NCBI RefSeq assembly: GCF_900114875.1 | Contig: NZ_FPKW01000001.1 | Location: 124,001 to 188,000 of the forward strand | DNA: 64,000 bases | Reading direction: 5' to 3' | Origin: Chryseobacterium limigenitum | GTDB taxonomy: Bacteria > Bacteroidota > Bacteroidia > Flavobacteriales > Weeksellaceae | In this document: positions 1 to 8,067 of the stretch, one piece after another | Position numbering within the stretch: the first letter of the stretch is position 1 | Layout of the letters: every line of letters begins with the position of its first letter | Position numbers and translations under genes: made by a program | Notes under the pieces: model-generated | What the model saw: the letters and a program-made list of their open reading frames with translations, nothing else | Databases searched by the model: none | What the model was told of the DNA's origin: nothing

Positions 1-2
1 CA

Positions 3-392
3 CTTTTCGTTGAAACGACGACAGATAAAAAAATTCGTTCTTCTGCGCAGGGTTTATTTATGATGATGACAAATGGTTTCGGAGCGTATTTCGGAAGTAA
101 TATTGCAGGTTGGGCAATTGATAAATTCTTCACCCATAAATTTGTAAATGCTACTGAATTATCAACTTATCTGGATACAACACCGAACAATCCTACCTTT
201 CTTGAGATTCTTAAAAATACATTCAATTCAGCTGTAAATGCAGATGGAACTTTATCTTCTGCGGTAATGCTAAGAGACTGGACAAATATTTGGCTGGCTT
301 TTGCAGCTTATGCGTTGGTTTTAGCTGTTTTGTTTGCTATTTTATTCAGACATGAACATAAACCTGAAGACGTTTCTGTTGTAAAGCATTAA
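3..392 (+). CDS. Nucleoside permease (NHS/NupG-like), C-terminal part
   Basis: The frame is open from base 3, so the gene enters the window from the left and only about 129 codons remain. The first residues, FVETTTDKKIRSSAQGLF, and the following NGFGAYFGSNIAGW resemble a late transmembrane region of NupG-type nucleoside:proton symporters of the inner membrane. A hydrophobic helix near the end (WLAFAAYALVLAVLFAILF) is followed by a short charged cytoplasmic tail. The ATG at 60 is internal and is not the start. A rho-independent terminator follows directly. Assignment rests on partial sequence, so substrate is inferred. Confidence 0.7.
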   Translation, partial: LFVETTTDKKIRSSAQGLFMMMTNGFGAYFGSNIAGWAIDKFFTHKFVNATELSTYLDTTPNNPTFLEILKNTFNSAVNADGTLSSAVMLRDWTNIWLAFAAYALVLAVLFAILFRHEHKPEDVSVVKH

Positions 393-418
393 TTTATTTC
401 ATTGATTATTAAGATATT

Positions 419-454
419 AAATTGCACTTTTGAAAAAAAAGTGCAATTTTTTTG
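419..454 (+). terminator. Rho-independent terminator after the permease
   Basis: AAATTGCACTTTT pairs with AAAAGTGCAATTT and is followed by a run of T. It lies 27 bases after the permease stop and separates it from the sigma-factor gene. Confidence 0.85.
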
Positions 455-506
455 TTTTCAGGCAACCTTTTACAGTTTTTGCCGTCTTATAAATAGAAAC
501 TGATAC

Positions 507-1061
507 ATGAAGCATTTAGAAGAGAGTTTTATTTTAGCTAAAAAGAAGGATCGGAAAGGGCAGAAAGCTCTTTACGAAATGTTTTCGGCTAAAATGCTCG
601 CCATTGCAAATTCTTACACCAATAATCTTCATGATGCGGAAGATGTTTTGCTCAATTCATTTATGAAGTGTTTTTCTAAACTTGATGAATGCAGAGACTG
701 GAAAAGTTTTCCTTTTTGGCTAAGGAAAATTGTTGTGAATGATTCAATAAGTTTTGTTCGGAAAAATAAAAATATCATGTACGTTGATATAGAAATTGGT
801 GATGATTACATGGATGATGATTTTGAAGATAAACTTGATGGAATTAATATTGAAGAAATATTTTCTCAAATGCCAACCGGATATAGATTGATTTTTAATC
901 TTTATGTATTTGAAGAGAAAAGGCATCAGGAAATTGCAGAGATTCTCAATATTTCGGAAGGAACGAGCAAAAGCCAGTTAAGTAAAGCTAAAAAATGGCT
1001 TACTGATTATTTAAAAGCAAAAGAAAATGAAAAAAGAAATACTGAAACAGTTAAAATCTGA
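507..1061 (+). CDS. RNA polymerase sigma factor, ECF (sigma-70) family
   Basis: 184 aa, the usual size of an ECF sigma factor. Region 2 covers about residues 20-85, with AEDVLLNSFMKCFSKLDECR and WLRKIVVNDSISFVRKN typical of sigma-70 region 2. A short acidic linker (DDYMDDDFEDKLDG) leads to region 4 at about 120-170, where HQEIAEILNISEGTSKSQLS is the helix-turn-helix that reads the -35 element. It would direct core RNA polymerase to a small regulon, probably for envelope or stress functions. The next gene starts 35 bases before this one ends, so the two are translationally linked. That partner is probably its anti-sigma factor. The signal it senses cannot be read from the sequence. Confidence 0.9.
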   Translation: MKHLEESFILAKKKDRKGQKALYEMFSAKMLAIANSYTNNLHDAEDVLLNSFMKCFSKLDECRDWKSFPFWLRKIVVNDSISFVRKNKNIMYVDIEIGDDYMDDDFEDKLDGINIEEIFSQMPTGYRLIFNLYVFEEKRHQEIAEILNISEGTSKSQLSKAKKWLTDYLKAKENEKRNTETVKI

Positions 1062-1737
1062 TTACGAAAAGCTCGAAATAAAGCCTTCCGCAGATCTTTG
1101 GGATAGATTAGAGCTGGAAACAGAAAAAACGCCTCATTCGCTTGCTAAAAGATCTTTTCAATTGTTGAAATATGCAGCTGTTATATTGTTTTTATTTACA
1201 GTAGGAGGCTTGTTTTATTTTAATTCAAATCATATTGAAAAAGATAATATTGTTGCAAAAATTAATCATTCAACAAAACCGAAACAACTAAAACCGGAAG
1301 TCGAAACTATTAATTCAAATATAGATCAGCCTGAAAATAATGTAGTTGCTTCTAATGAAAATAAAATAGACGAAACCGAATCTGAATCTGAAGAGAAAAT
1401 AGAATTTGTTCTACAATCTTTACCATCATACTCAGATCATCATGCTTTAGCTAAAGAAGAGGAGAAAACAATTACTGTAAATTCTCCTGTTGAAACCTTG
1501 GTGAGCAAAGAAGTAAATCAGCCTGAAAAAACTTTAATCGCTGAAAGGAAAAAGGCCAATTACATAAAAGCTGAGGATTTGCTTTTGGGAAGAGAATTCG
1601 ATAAAACCCGCGAAGAATATCAGGATGAAAAAGGAAAGTTTGGCGTCTTGGATGCTACAAAAATTAAATTTAAAAGTCCAAATTCTTTAAAATTATTAGG
1701 AGTAACCGTCTTCTCCGTCTGCCTGGATATTGAATAG
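1027..1737 (+). CDS. Probable anti-sigma factor-like membrane protein
   Basis: 236 aa with no enzyme motif. The N-terminal 45 residues are cytoplasmic and contain PSADLWDRLELE, a pattern common at the start of Bacteroidota proteins encoded directly after ECF sigma factors. One membrane helix lies at about residues 48-66 (AAVILFLFTVGGLFYF). The remainder is a charged, low-complexity, probably periplasmic region rich in Glu, Lys and Asn. The ATG at 1027 sits inside the end of the sigma gene, giving a 35-base overlap. Topology and position suggest it holds the sigma factor at the membrane, but no ZAS or FecR motif was recognised, so that role is inference. Confidence 0.6.
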   Translation: MKKEILKQLKSDYEKLEIKPSADLWDRLELETEKTPHSLAKRSFQLLKYAAVILFLFTVGGLFYFNSNHIEKDNIVAKINHSTKPKQLKPEVETINSNIDQPENNVVASNENKIDETESESEEKIEFVLQSLPSYSDHHALAKEEEKTITVNSPVETLVSKEVNQPEKTLIAERKKANYIKAEDLLLGREFDKTREEYQDEKGKFGVLDATKIKFKSPNSLKLLGVTVFSVCLDIE

Positions 1738-1818
1738 ATCTTTAAGATTTCAACTAAGAATATACTGTTCATAAAAACGAACAGGAGTAAAATATTGTCT
1801 AAAAATTAATCTAAAAAT

Positions 1819-2901
1819 ATGAAAACCAAAATTGCTCTGATGGCTGCCGTAATGGCATTTTCTTACAGCTTTGCTCAGGAAAATCCACAATTGGTATCTT
1901 ACTCCCAAAAGATCGACAGTATTGTAGTTTCCGAAAAATCAAAAATGGATGTGGAACTTGATGCAGTTGATAAAAGCTTTAAAGAAAAGAAGATTTCTTC
2001 CGAAGAAAAGCAAAATCAAAGAGACGAAATTGTCTCAAAATATCAAAAAAGTATCAACGAAAAAGTAGATGCACAACAGTCAGAACTGGAAAATGCAACC
2101 AAAGAAATGGTGAAAAATGCTGTTTTAGGAAGAAAAGACAGTGTAATTTGGACTAAAAATGAGATGCAGCTGGGCACATCCGGAATGAGGATGAAATTTA
2201 ACAAAAAGAACAAAACGATGAAAGATTACCTGCATTCATGGCAACTTTCAGTGAGCTTAACGGGAGCAAATCTTACCTCAAAAGATGAACCTTTTAAGTT
2301 CTTTAATCAGGGTTCTGATGTGAAAAATACGATCATTAACTCTGTAAATTCAACGTTGAGGTACGAAAATCAGTTGGGAGGGTTTACAAGTCCGTTTTTC
2401 TATCGTGTCGGTTTAGGCTTTCGTTCAGACAGATTTGCGCCTAAATATGGTAAAGTTTTCGCACAGGAAAGTCAAAAACTTGTTATCGAAGATTTCACAA
2501 GAGGCGATTTGAAAACTACCTACTTAAATAACTCTTATATAATGATTCCCTTAGATGTAAGATTTGTATTAAATCCCCAATATAAGGTTGTAGACGGCGT
2601 GAAATATCTTGACAACAGGAAAAGTCAGTTTTCACTTGTGGCAGGTGTTTATGGCGGTACAAGATTGTTCAGTACAATTTATAACAGATTTTCAAATGAA
2701 GATTCCAGAAGAATTGTGGAGAGAGAGAGAGTAAAACAAGGCGTAAACAATTTTATTTTTGGTGGAAAATTGGGTGTGGGTTATGGTGGATTTAATTTGT
2801 TTATTCAAAAAGATTTTACCCCTGCATTTAATAACGATGCCATGCTGAAGAAGAAATATGGTTTACAAATAGGCATTGAAATTGCGAATGTTGATTTTTA
2901 A
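1819..2901 (+). CDS. Secreted outer-membrane beta-barrel-like protein
   Basis: 360 aa with a signal peptide (MKTKIALMAAVMAFSYSFAQ, cleavage near residue 19). Residues 20-110 are highly charged and probably form a coiled coil (repeated Lys/Glu/Gln heptads). From about 130 to the end, alternating hydrophobic and polar strands with Gly and aromatic residues, and the ending GLQIGIEIANVDF, look like an outer-membrane beta-barrel of the OMP_b-brl type. It follows the sigma/anti-sigma pair by 81 bases and could be a target or partner of that system. No specific family was recognised. Confidence 0.55.
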   Translation: MKTKIALMAAVMAFSYSFAQENPQLVSYSQKIDSIVVSEKSKMDVELDAVDKSFKEKKISSEEKQNQRDEIVSKYQKSINEKVDAQQSELENATKEMVKNAVLGRKDSVIWTKNEMQLGTSGMRMKFNKKNKTMKDYLHSWQLSVSLTGANLTSKDEPFKFFNQGSDVKNTIINSVNSTLRYENQLGGFTSPFFYRVGLGFRSDRFAPKYGKVFAQESQKLVIEDFTRGDLKTTYLNNSYIMIPLDVRFVLNPQYKVVDGVKYLDNRKSQFSLVAGVYGGTRLFSTIYNRFSNEDSRRIVERERVKQGVNNFIFGGKLGVGYGGFNLFIQKDFTPAFNNDAMLKKKYGLQIGIEIANVDF

Positions 2902-2996
2902 TTAAATAATAAAATAATGTTTTTGTTGTGAAATATCTAAAATTATAATATTTATTTTGATACTAACAAATGTTTGTATGCAAATAATTTGTTTTT

Positions 2997-3030
2997 AAAA
3001 CACACTGATATAAAGTGTGTTTTTTTTTGT
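2997..3030 (+). terminator. Rho-independent terminator
   Basis: AAAACACACT and AGTGTGTTTT form a 10-bp stem with a 7-base loop and a T run. It lies about 100 bases after the barrel gene and just before the next gene. Confidence 0.8.
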
Positions 3031-3050
3031 ATTTTGGCACTTTAAGAATT

Positions 3051-3437
3051 ATGAAAAATATTCAGTTATTAGGATTGTTATTGGTGGTTGTGGGGAGTTT
3101 TTTACCCTTGGTCCATGTTCCGGTTATTGGTAATTGGAATTACTGGAAACTAGACCATTTTCTGGCCATTGCATGTTGGATTCTTTCTGCCTGCGCTCTT
3201 TTCGGAATCGTGAATAATAGTGCGAAAATCGTAAGAAGTTTTGCGGTTCTTTTAATCGTTTTATTCATCCTAAGTTTGATCGCTGTTAAAGTTCAGTCTT
3301 TAGATTATTTCAGCTTTTTGCCGTTTAAATCATGGAGAGAAACTTTTGCCGGAGTCGTAAAACTAAAGTGGGGTTGGGCAATTGAATTTTTAGGCGCTTT
3401 CCTAATGATTTTTGCAAAAAATAATAAAGTTAAATAA
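3051..3437 (+). CDS. Small four-helix membrane protein, unknown function
   Basis: 128 aa from the ATG at 3051. An upstream in-frame ATG at 3015 lies inside the terminator hairpin and is not credible. Four hydrophobic segments are visible at about residues 4-22, 32-55, 60-80 and 105-122, so it is an integral inner-membrane protein. It precedes the 3447 gene by 9 bases, suggesting a two-gene operon. No recognised domain. Confidence 0.6.
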   Translation: MKNIQLLGLLLVVVGSFLPLVHVPVIGNWNYWKLDHFLAIACWILSACALFGIVNNSAKIVRSFAVLLIVLFILSLIAVKVQSLDYFSFLPFKSWRETFAGVVKLKWGWAIEFLGAFLMIFAKNNKVK

Positions 3438-3446
3438 CACACAGAT

Positions 3447-3896
3447 ATGAAGTACATAAAAACAATTTCCCTTGCAGTATTATTTTTGGGTGTTTCCCAG
3501 ATTAATGCTCAGAAAAAAACAACTAATGATATCAAGAAAAAAGAAACCGTACAGCAAAAGCCTGTAGATAATCCTACTAAGTGTAGTAATATAAAGGAAG
3601 GAACATTTTTACGCATTAATTATCCCGAAAATCTTTGGTATATGACCGTAAAAGATAATGTTCAGACTGAATTTTATAATGATGGAAAAGATCATATAAA
3701 ATCAAGTATGGTTTTTGTGGATGACTGTAATTACAAACTGATTGTACTTGAAAAAACTCAAGAAAGCAATCCTATTAAAGTAGGAGATGTTTTTAGTAAT
3801 AAAGTAATTGCAACAATGGATAATTACATTAAAATTCAGTCTAAAGTTGATAACAATCAATTTGATTTGGTCTTAATAAAGGCAAAAACAAAATAA
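3447..3896 (+). CDS. Secreted hypothetical protein
   Basis: 149 aa with a signal peptide (MKYIKTISLAVLFLGVSQINAQ). The mature part begins with a Lys-rich linker and then a compact region with two cysteines (NPTKCSNIKEG and VDDCNYKL) that could form one disulfide in the periplasm. No enzyme motif or known family was recognised. It is probably cotranscribed with the preceding membrane protein and lies 49 bases before the thiolase gene. Confidence 0.55.
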   Translation: MKYIKTISLAVLFLGVSQINAQKKTTNDIKKKETVQQKPVDNPTKCSNIKEGTFLRINYPENLWYMTVKDNVQTEFYNDGKDHIKSSMVFVDDCNYKLIVLEKTQESNPIKVGDVFSNKVIATMDNYIKIQSKVDNNQFDLVLIKAKTK

Positions 3897-3945
3897 CCGA
3901 AAAGGGTTAAGAAAAATTTAAAATAGAAAAAATAAAGATATACAC

Positions 3946-5124
3946 ATGAAAGAAGTATTCATCGTTTCCGCAGTAAGAACACCAATGGGTAGTTTTTTAG
4001 GAAGTTTATCAGCTGTTCCTGCTACCAAGTTAGGATCGATTGCTGTAAAAGGAGCATTAGATAAAATTAGCCTTGATCCTAAAAACGTTCAGGAAATCTA
4101 CATGGGTAACGTATTACAGGCGGGCGAAGGGCAGGCTCCGGCTCGCCAGGTTGCTTTAGGAGCAGGACTTTCAAATGAAACGATCGCTACAACGATCAAT
4201 AAAGTTTGTGCTTCAGGAATGAAAGCTGTAAGTATGGCTGCACAGGCTATTAAAGCAGGTGATGCAGACGTAATTGTTGCAGGAGGTATGGAAAACATGT
4301 CTTCAGTTCCTCATTATTACAATGCAAGAAATGCTACAAAATTAGGAGACGTTAAAATGTTGGACGGAATGGTTCTGGACGGTCTTACAGACGTTTACAA
4401 CAAAGTTCATATGGGAGTTTGTGCTGAAAAATGTGCAACGGACTATAGCATTACAAGAGAAGAACAGGATAATTTTGCGATAGAATCTTATAAAAGATCT
4501 GCAAAAGCTTGGAGCGAAGGGAAATTTGCTGAAGAAGTTGTTCCGGTTTCTATTCCTCAAAGAAAAGGAGATCCTATTATTTTCGCTGAAGATGAAGAAT
4601 ATAAAGCAGTAAATTTTGACAGACTTCCAACACTTCCAACAGTATTCAAAAAAGAAGAAGGAACAGTAACTGCAGCCAATGCATCTACTTTAAATGACGG
4701 CGCTTCTGCATTGATCCTTGTTTCTAAAGAAAAAATGGAAGAATTAGGTCTTAAGCCTTTAGCTAGAATCGTTTCTTATGCTGATGCTGCTCATGAGCCT
4801 GAAAACTTTACAACAGCACCTTCAAAAGCTTTACCCATTGCTCTTAAAAAAGCTGGTTTAACGCTTGAAGACATTGATTTCTTTGAATTTAACGAAGCTT
4901 TCTCTGTGGTAGGTTTGGCAAACAACAAAATTTTAGGATTAGATGCTGCTAAAGTAAACGTGAACGGTGGGGCGGTAGCTTTAGGACATCCACTTGGAAG
5001 TTCAGGTTCCAGAATTATTGTTACTTTGATTAATGTTTTAAAGCAAAACAATGCAAAATATGGTGCTGCAGCGATCTGTAATGGAGGCGGTGGTGCATCT
5101 GCAATTGTTATTGAGAATTTATAA
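3946..5124 (+). CDS. Acetyl-CoA C-acetyltransferase (thiolase)
   Basis: 392 aa, the normal thiolase length. Family marks: nucleophilic Cys88 in INKVCASGMKAV, the GxGHPLG-type loop with His348 in GGAVALGHPLGSSG, and Cys378 in CNGGGGAS, together the Cys-His-Cys catalytic set of biosynthetic/degradative thiolases. It catalyses reversible condensation of two acetyl-CoA to acetoacetyl-CoA, or thiolytic cleavage of 3-ketoacyl-CoA, in the cytoplasm. Acetoacetyl-CoA feeds the mevalonate route, and a mevalonate kinase lies 3 kb downstream, although in a separate transcript. Followed by a strong terminator. AtoB/PhbA-type specificity is likely, but a FadA-type role cannot be excluded. Confidence 0.93.
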   Translation: MKEVFIVSAVRTPMGSFLGSLSAVPATKLGSIAVKGALDKISLDPKNVQEIYMGNVLQAGEGQAPARQVALGAGLSNETIATTINKVCASGMKAVSMAAQAIKAGDADVIVAGGMENMSSVPHYYNARNATKLGDVKMLDGMVLDGLTDVYNKVHMGVCAEKCATDYSITREEQDNFAIESYKRSAKAWSEGKFAEEVVPVSIPQRKGDPIIFAEDEEYKAVNFDRLPTLPTVFKKEEGTVTAANASTLNDGASALILVSKEKMEELGLKPLARIVSYADAAHEPENFTTAPSKALPIALKKAGLTLEDIDFFEFNEAFSVVGLANNKILGLDAAKVNVNGGAVALGHPLGSSGSRIIVTLINVLKQNNAKYGAAAICNGGGGASAIVIENL

Positions 5125-5145
5125 TACTTTTTAAAGTATATTTAC

Positions 5146-5205
5146 AACCATTAAGGATTTGATAATTTTTTTAAATTGTTATCAATTTCTTAATGGTTTT
5201 TTTAT
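5146..5205 (+). terminator. Rho-independent terminator after thiolase
   Basis: ACCATTAAG pairs with CTTAATGGT, with a nested GATAA/TTATC stem, followed by a T run. Confidence 0.8.
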
Positions 5206-5231
5206 TTTTGCTAAATTAATAATTATTATAA

Positions 5232-6722
5232 ATGTCTGAAACAGGGAAGCAACCAACACAAAATATAAAGAATAATCCAAAGATTATGAAAGCCTGGGCG
5301 GTCTATGACTGGGCCAATTCTGTTTATTCTTTGGTCATTACATCTACCATTTTTCCAATTTACTACTCAATTCTTACCACAGCGTATGAAAAAAAGGAAT
5401 ATGTGGCGGAAACCAAAACCTGGATCGATGTCCCGGTAAGGCATTTAATTAAAATCTTCGGGAAAGAATATCAGCCGGATGCGGTTTACGGATATTCATT
5501 AACGATATCTTTCTTTATTGTAGTTTTATTATCTCCGTTTTTGTCTTCTTTAGCAGATACAATTGGTAATAAAAAATCATTTTTACAGTTTTTCTGTTAC
5601 TTGGGGGCAACTTCTTGTATGGGACTGGCGATGTTTACGGGAATGCATAATGTCTTTTTGGGATTGCTTTTCAGTATAACAGCGAGTGTAGGATTCTGGG
5701 GAAGTTTGGTGTTTTACAACTCGTTTTTACCGGATATTGCGACGCGGGATAAACAGGATGCGCTTTCCGCAAGAGGGTATGTTTACGGATATATCGGTTC
5801 TGTAGTTTTAGTAATTTTGTGTTTGGTATTGATTCAGGTTTTTGCTAAAGGTGCTGCACAACAGTTATTATTTACTAGAATCAGCTTCTTATTGACGGGG
5901 GCTTGGTGGTTTGGATTTTCTCAATATACTTTTAAGCATCTGCCTCAATTTGGTGATGTTAAAGAAAAACTGCCTAAAGATTTGGTTTTATTGAACTATA
6001 AAAATATTTTCAAAAAGCATGAAGATCAAGGAGGTTTCTTTGAAGTATTTAAAGACAATATCAGTTTTTATAAAGACATTGCAAAAGAAAGTTTTCATGA
6101 ACTTTTCAAAGCTGGAAACTTATTATTTAAAGATAGAAACCTAAAATTCTTCCTTTCAAGTTTCTTTTTCTACAGTGTCGGAATGCAGACGATTTTCCTA
6201 ATGGCAACATTATTTGGGAAGAGTGAAATAAATCTTGCGCAGGATAAACTGATCGGTACTCTGTTGGTTATTCAGATTGAAGCAATTATCGGGGCCGTTA
6301 TATTTTCAAGATTATCAAGAAAAATAGGAAACAGAAATGTAATCTCGATTGCCATTGTTTTATGGATTGTAGCTTGTTTATGGGCGTTTTTCCTCAATAA
6401 AGAAAACCCTACTGTTGAATATCAATTCTACGGAGTTGCTGCTGTTGTAGGTTTGGTAATGGGAGGTCTTCAGGCAATGTCGAGGTCTACTTATTCAAAA
6501 CTTTTACCGGAAAATTCAATGGAAAATACAACGTTTTTCAGCTTCTATGATGTGTTAGAAAAATTGGCCATTATTTTAGGAACTTTCATCTTTGCAACAT
6601 TAATAGAACATTTTAATAATATGCGTATCGCTGCACTTTCTATGACCATATTTTTTGCAATAGGGCTTATTCTGATCCGTTTTATGAAAGTGAAAATGAT
6701 GAAAGAAAGAGATACATTGTAA
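5232..6722 (+). CDS. MFS transporter, UMF1/Atg22-like family
   Basis: 496 aa with about 12 hydrophobic segments. The N-terminal KAWAVYDWANSVYSLV and TIFPIYY are characteristic of the UMF1 family, related to vacuolar amino-acid effluxer Atg22. A long central charged loop at about residues 235-300 is rich in Lys and Phe. The later LVMGGLQAMSRSTYSKLLP is the family's conserved TM9-10 loop. Expected to be a cytoplasmic-membrane exporter; substrate unknown, amino acids by analogy only. No close partner gene. Confidence 0.85.
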   Translation: MSETGKQPTQNIKNNPKIMKAWAVYDWANSVYSLVITSTIFPIYYSILTTAYEKKEYVAETKTWIDVPVRHLIKIFGKEYQPDAVYGYSLTISFFIVVLLSPFLSSLADTIGNKKSFLQFFCYLGATSCMGLAMFTGMHNVFLGLLFSITASVGFWGSLVFYNSFLPDIATRDKQDALSARGYVYGYIGSVVLVILCLVLIQVFAKGAAQQLLFTRISFLLTGAWWFGFSQYTFKHLPQFGDVKEKLPKDLVLLNYKNIFKKHEDQGGFFEVFKDNISFYKDIAKESFHELFKAGNLLFKDRNLKFFLSSFFFYSVGMQTIFLMATLFGKSEINLAQDKLIGTLLVIQIEAIIGAVIFSRLSRKIGNRNVISIAIVLWIVACLWAFFLNKENPTVEYQFYGVAAVVGLVMGGLQAMSRSTYSKLLPENSMENTTFFSFYDVLEKLAIILGTFIFATLIEHFNNMRIAALSMTIFFAIGLILIRFMKVKMMKERDTL

Positions 6723-6742
6723 ATTAATAAAAAAATAAAACT

Positions 6743-6937
6743 GTGATCACGATTTCTTCTAAAGAAGGTTTAAAATCATATAAAATGTACGATGAAGCGG
6801 GAAGGTTGGTAAGTTCTGCAAGTTCATTAAAAGGGAATAAAACAGAGATAAGCCTCTCAACAATGCAAACAGGAAATTATATAGTTTCCATAGAAACTGA
6901 AAAGCAAACCATAACCAAGAAATTAATAAAGCAATAA
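6743..6937 (+). pseudogene. Orphan T9SS type A sorting domain (remnant)
   Basis: Only 64 codons from a GTG. They encode what looks like a complete type A C-terminal sorting domain: a strand region YKMYDEAGRLVSS, then LSTMQTGNYIVSIET and the Lys-rich ending TITKKLIKQ. In intact proteins this domain follows a signal peptide and a passenger and is read by the type IX secretion system at the outer membrane. Here the frame is closed by a TAA at 6728-6730, and neither signal peptide nor passenger is present. It is most likely the tail of a deleted secreted protein. Expression as a free peptide is possible but unlikely. Confidence 0.7.
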
Positions 6938-6960
6938 TTTTTGAATAATTAATAATAAAA

Positions 6961-6983
6961 GCCTGAAATATTCAGGCTTTTTT
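6961..6983 (+). terminator. Rho-independent terminator
   Basis: GCCTGAA/TTCAGGC stem followed by seven T, 23 bases after the sorting-domain remnant. Confidence 0.85.
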
Positions 6984-7075
6984 GCTAACTTTAAGATATT
7001 AAATATGGTTTTTAAGATTTAATTAAATACTAAGAATCAATTTTCTGTTAAAATAAGTTATAATTCGGCGTGGAT

Positions 7076-7109
7076 TTTGCTTATACTGAGCAGAATAATT
7101 TTAACTTTG
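7076..7109 (+). promoter_or_regulatory. Bacteroidota promoter for mevalonate kinase
   Basis: TTTG at 7076-7079 and TAACTTTG at 7102-7109, 22 bases apart, match the -33/-7 pattern. The predicted transcript start near 7116 excludes the ATG-like start at 7070 and supports the ATG at 7130. Confidence 0.65.
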
Positions 7110-7129
7110 CAAAAAAGATTTATTATATA

Positions 7130-8056
7130 ATGACAAACCCTTTATTTTACGCAAAAATTCTTTTGTTCGGGGAATACGGAATCATTGAAGATTCCCAAGG
7201 TTTGACATTACCTTATAGTTTCTATAAAGGTACCCTCAAGTTCTCAGCATTAGATTCCGATTTTGAAAAGAAATCTAATGAACACCTTATAAAGTACGCA
7301 GAATATCTTCTGAATTTGGAGCTTCCAAAAAGTTTTGAAATCAATGTTTCAAAATTTAAGGAAGAAATTTCAAAAGGTTTATTCTTCGACAGTAATATTC
7401 CTCAAGGATATGGAATAGGGAGTTCAGGTGCTTTAGTCGCTGCTATTTTCGAGCGCTATTCAATTACAAAACGTAATCCTGAAAATATTTCTAAAGACGA
7501 ACTTAAAAATTTAAGAAGCGTTTTTGGCTTGATGGAAAGCTATTTCCACGGAAAAAGCTCTGGAATTGATCCTCTTATCTGCTATATGAACCTTCCGATT
7601 TTGATCGAAAGCAAAGAAAGTGTAGATAAAGTAGCGATTCCTAGAAGTCAGGAAGGTAAAGGAGCAATTTTCTTGATCGATTCAGGAATGACTGGTGAAA
7701 CCGGACCAATGGTTCAGATTTTCTTTGAAAAAATGAAGACCGAAGGTTTCCGTAAAACGTTAAAAGAGGAGTTTATCCGCTACAATAATGCTTGTATCGA
7801 GGCTTTCCTTAAAAAAGATATGAATCCTTTTTTTAGAAATTTAAAGAAACTTTCTCATTGGGCATACGAACATTTCCGCCCGATGATTCCTGAAAGTATT
7901 TTTAATGTCTGGAAAAAAGGGTTGGATTCAAATGCTTATTATTTAAAACTTTGCGGAAGCGGAGGTGGAGGTTATATTCTGGGTTTCACTAAAGACTACG
8001 AAAAGGCTGAAAAAATGCTTGATGGCTTCCATAAAGAAGTGATTTACAGGTTTTAA
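7130..8056 (+). CDS. GHMP kinase, mevalonate kinase-like
   Basis: 308 aa. GHMP kinase motif 1 is KILLFGEYGII at the N-terminus. The glycine/serine-rich ATP loop is PQGYGIGSSGALVAA at about residue 95-110. Motif 3 is CGSGGGGYILGF near the end. It would phosphorylate mevalonate to 5-phosphomevalonate in the mevalonate pathway used by Flavobacteriia for isopentenyl diphosphate. The gene for a UbiA prenyltransferase starts 11 bases downstream, linking the kinase to prenyl-chain use. The start at 7130 is chosen because a promoter -7 element lies at 7102-7109. The substrate is inferred from motif 1 and context; a phosphomevalonate kinase role is less likely. Confidence 0.82.
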   Translation: MTNPLFYAKILLFGEYGIIEDSQGLTLPYSFYKGTLKFSALDSDFEKKSNEHLIKYAEYLLNLELPKSFEINVSKFKEEISKGLFFDSNIPQGYGIGSSGALVAAIFERYSITKRNPENISKDELKNLRSVFGLMESYFHGKSSGIDPLICYMNLPILIESKESVDKVAIPRSQEGKGAIFLIDSGMTGETGPMVQIFFEKMKTEGFRKTLKEEFIRYNNACIEAFLKKDMNPFFRNLKKLSHWAYEHFRPMIPESIFNVWKKGLDSNAYYLKLCGSGGGGYILGFTKDYEKAEKMLDGFHKEVIYRF

Positions 8057-8067
8057 TTGTATTGGGA

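Noticed and set aside
1765..1784. CTGTTC/GAACAG hairpin before the 1819 gene
   Set aside because: Short stem without a T run; could be chance.
2997..3050. In-frame ATG at 3015 as the start of the 3051 gene
   Set aside because: It lies in the right arm of a rho-independent terminator.
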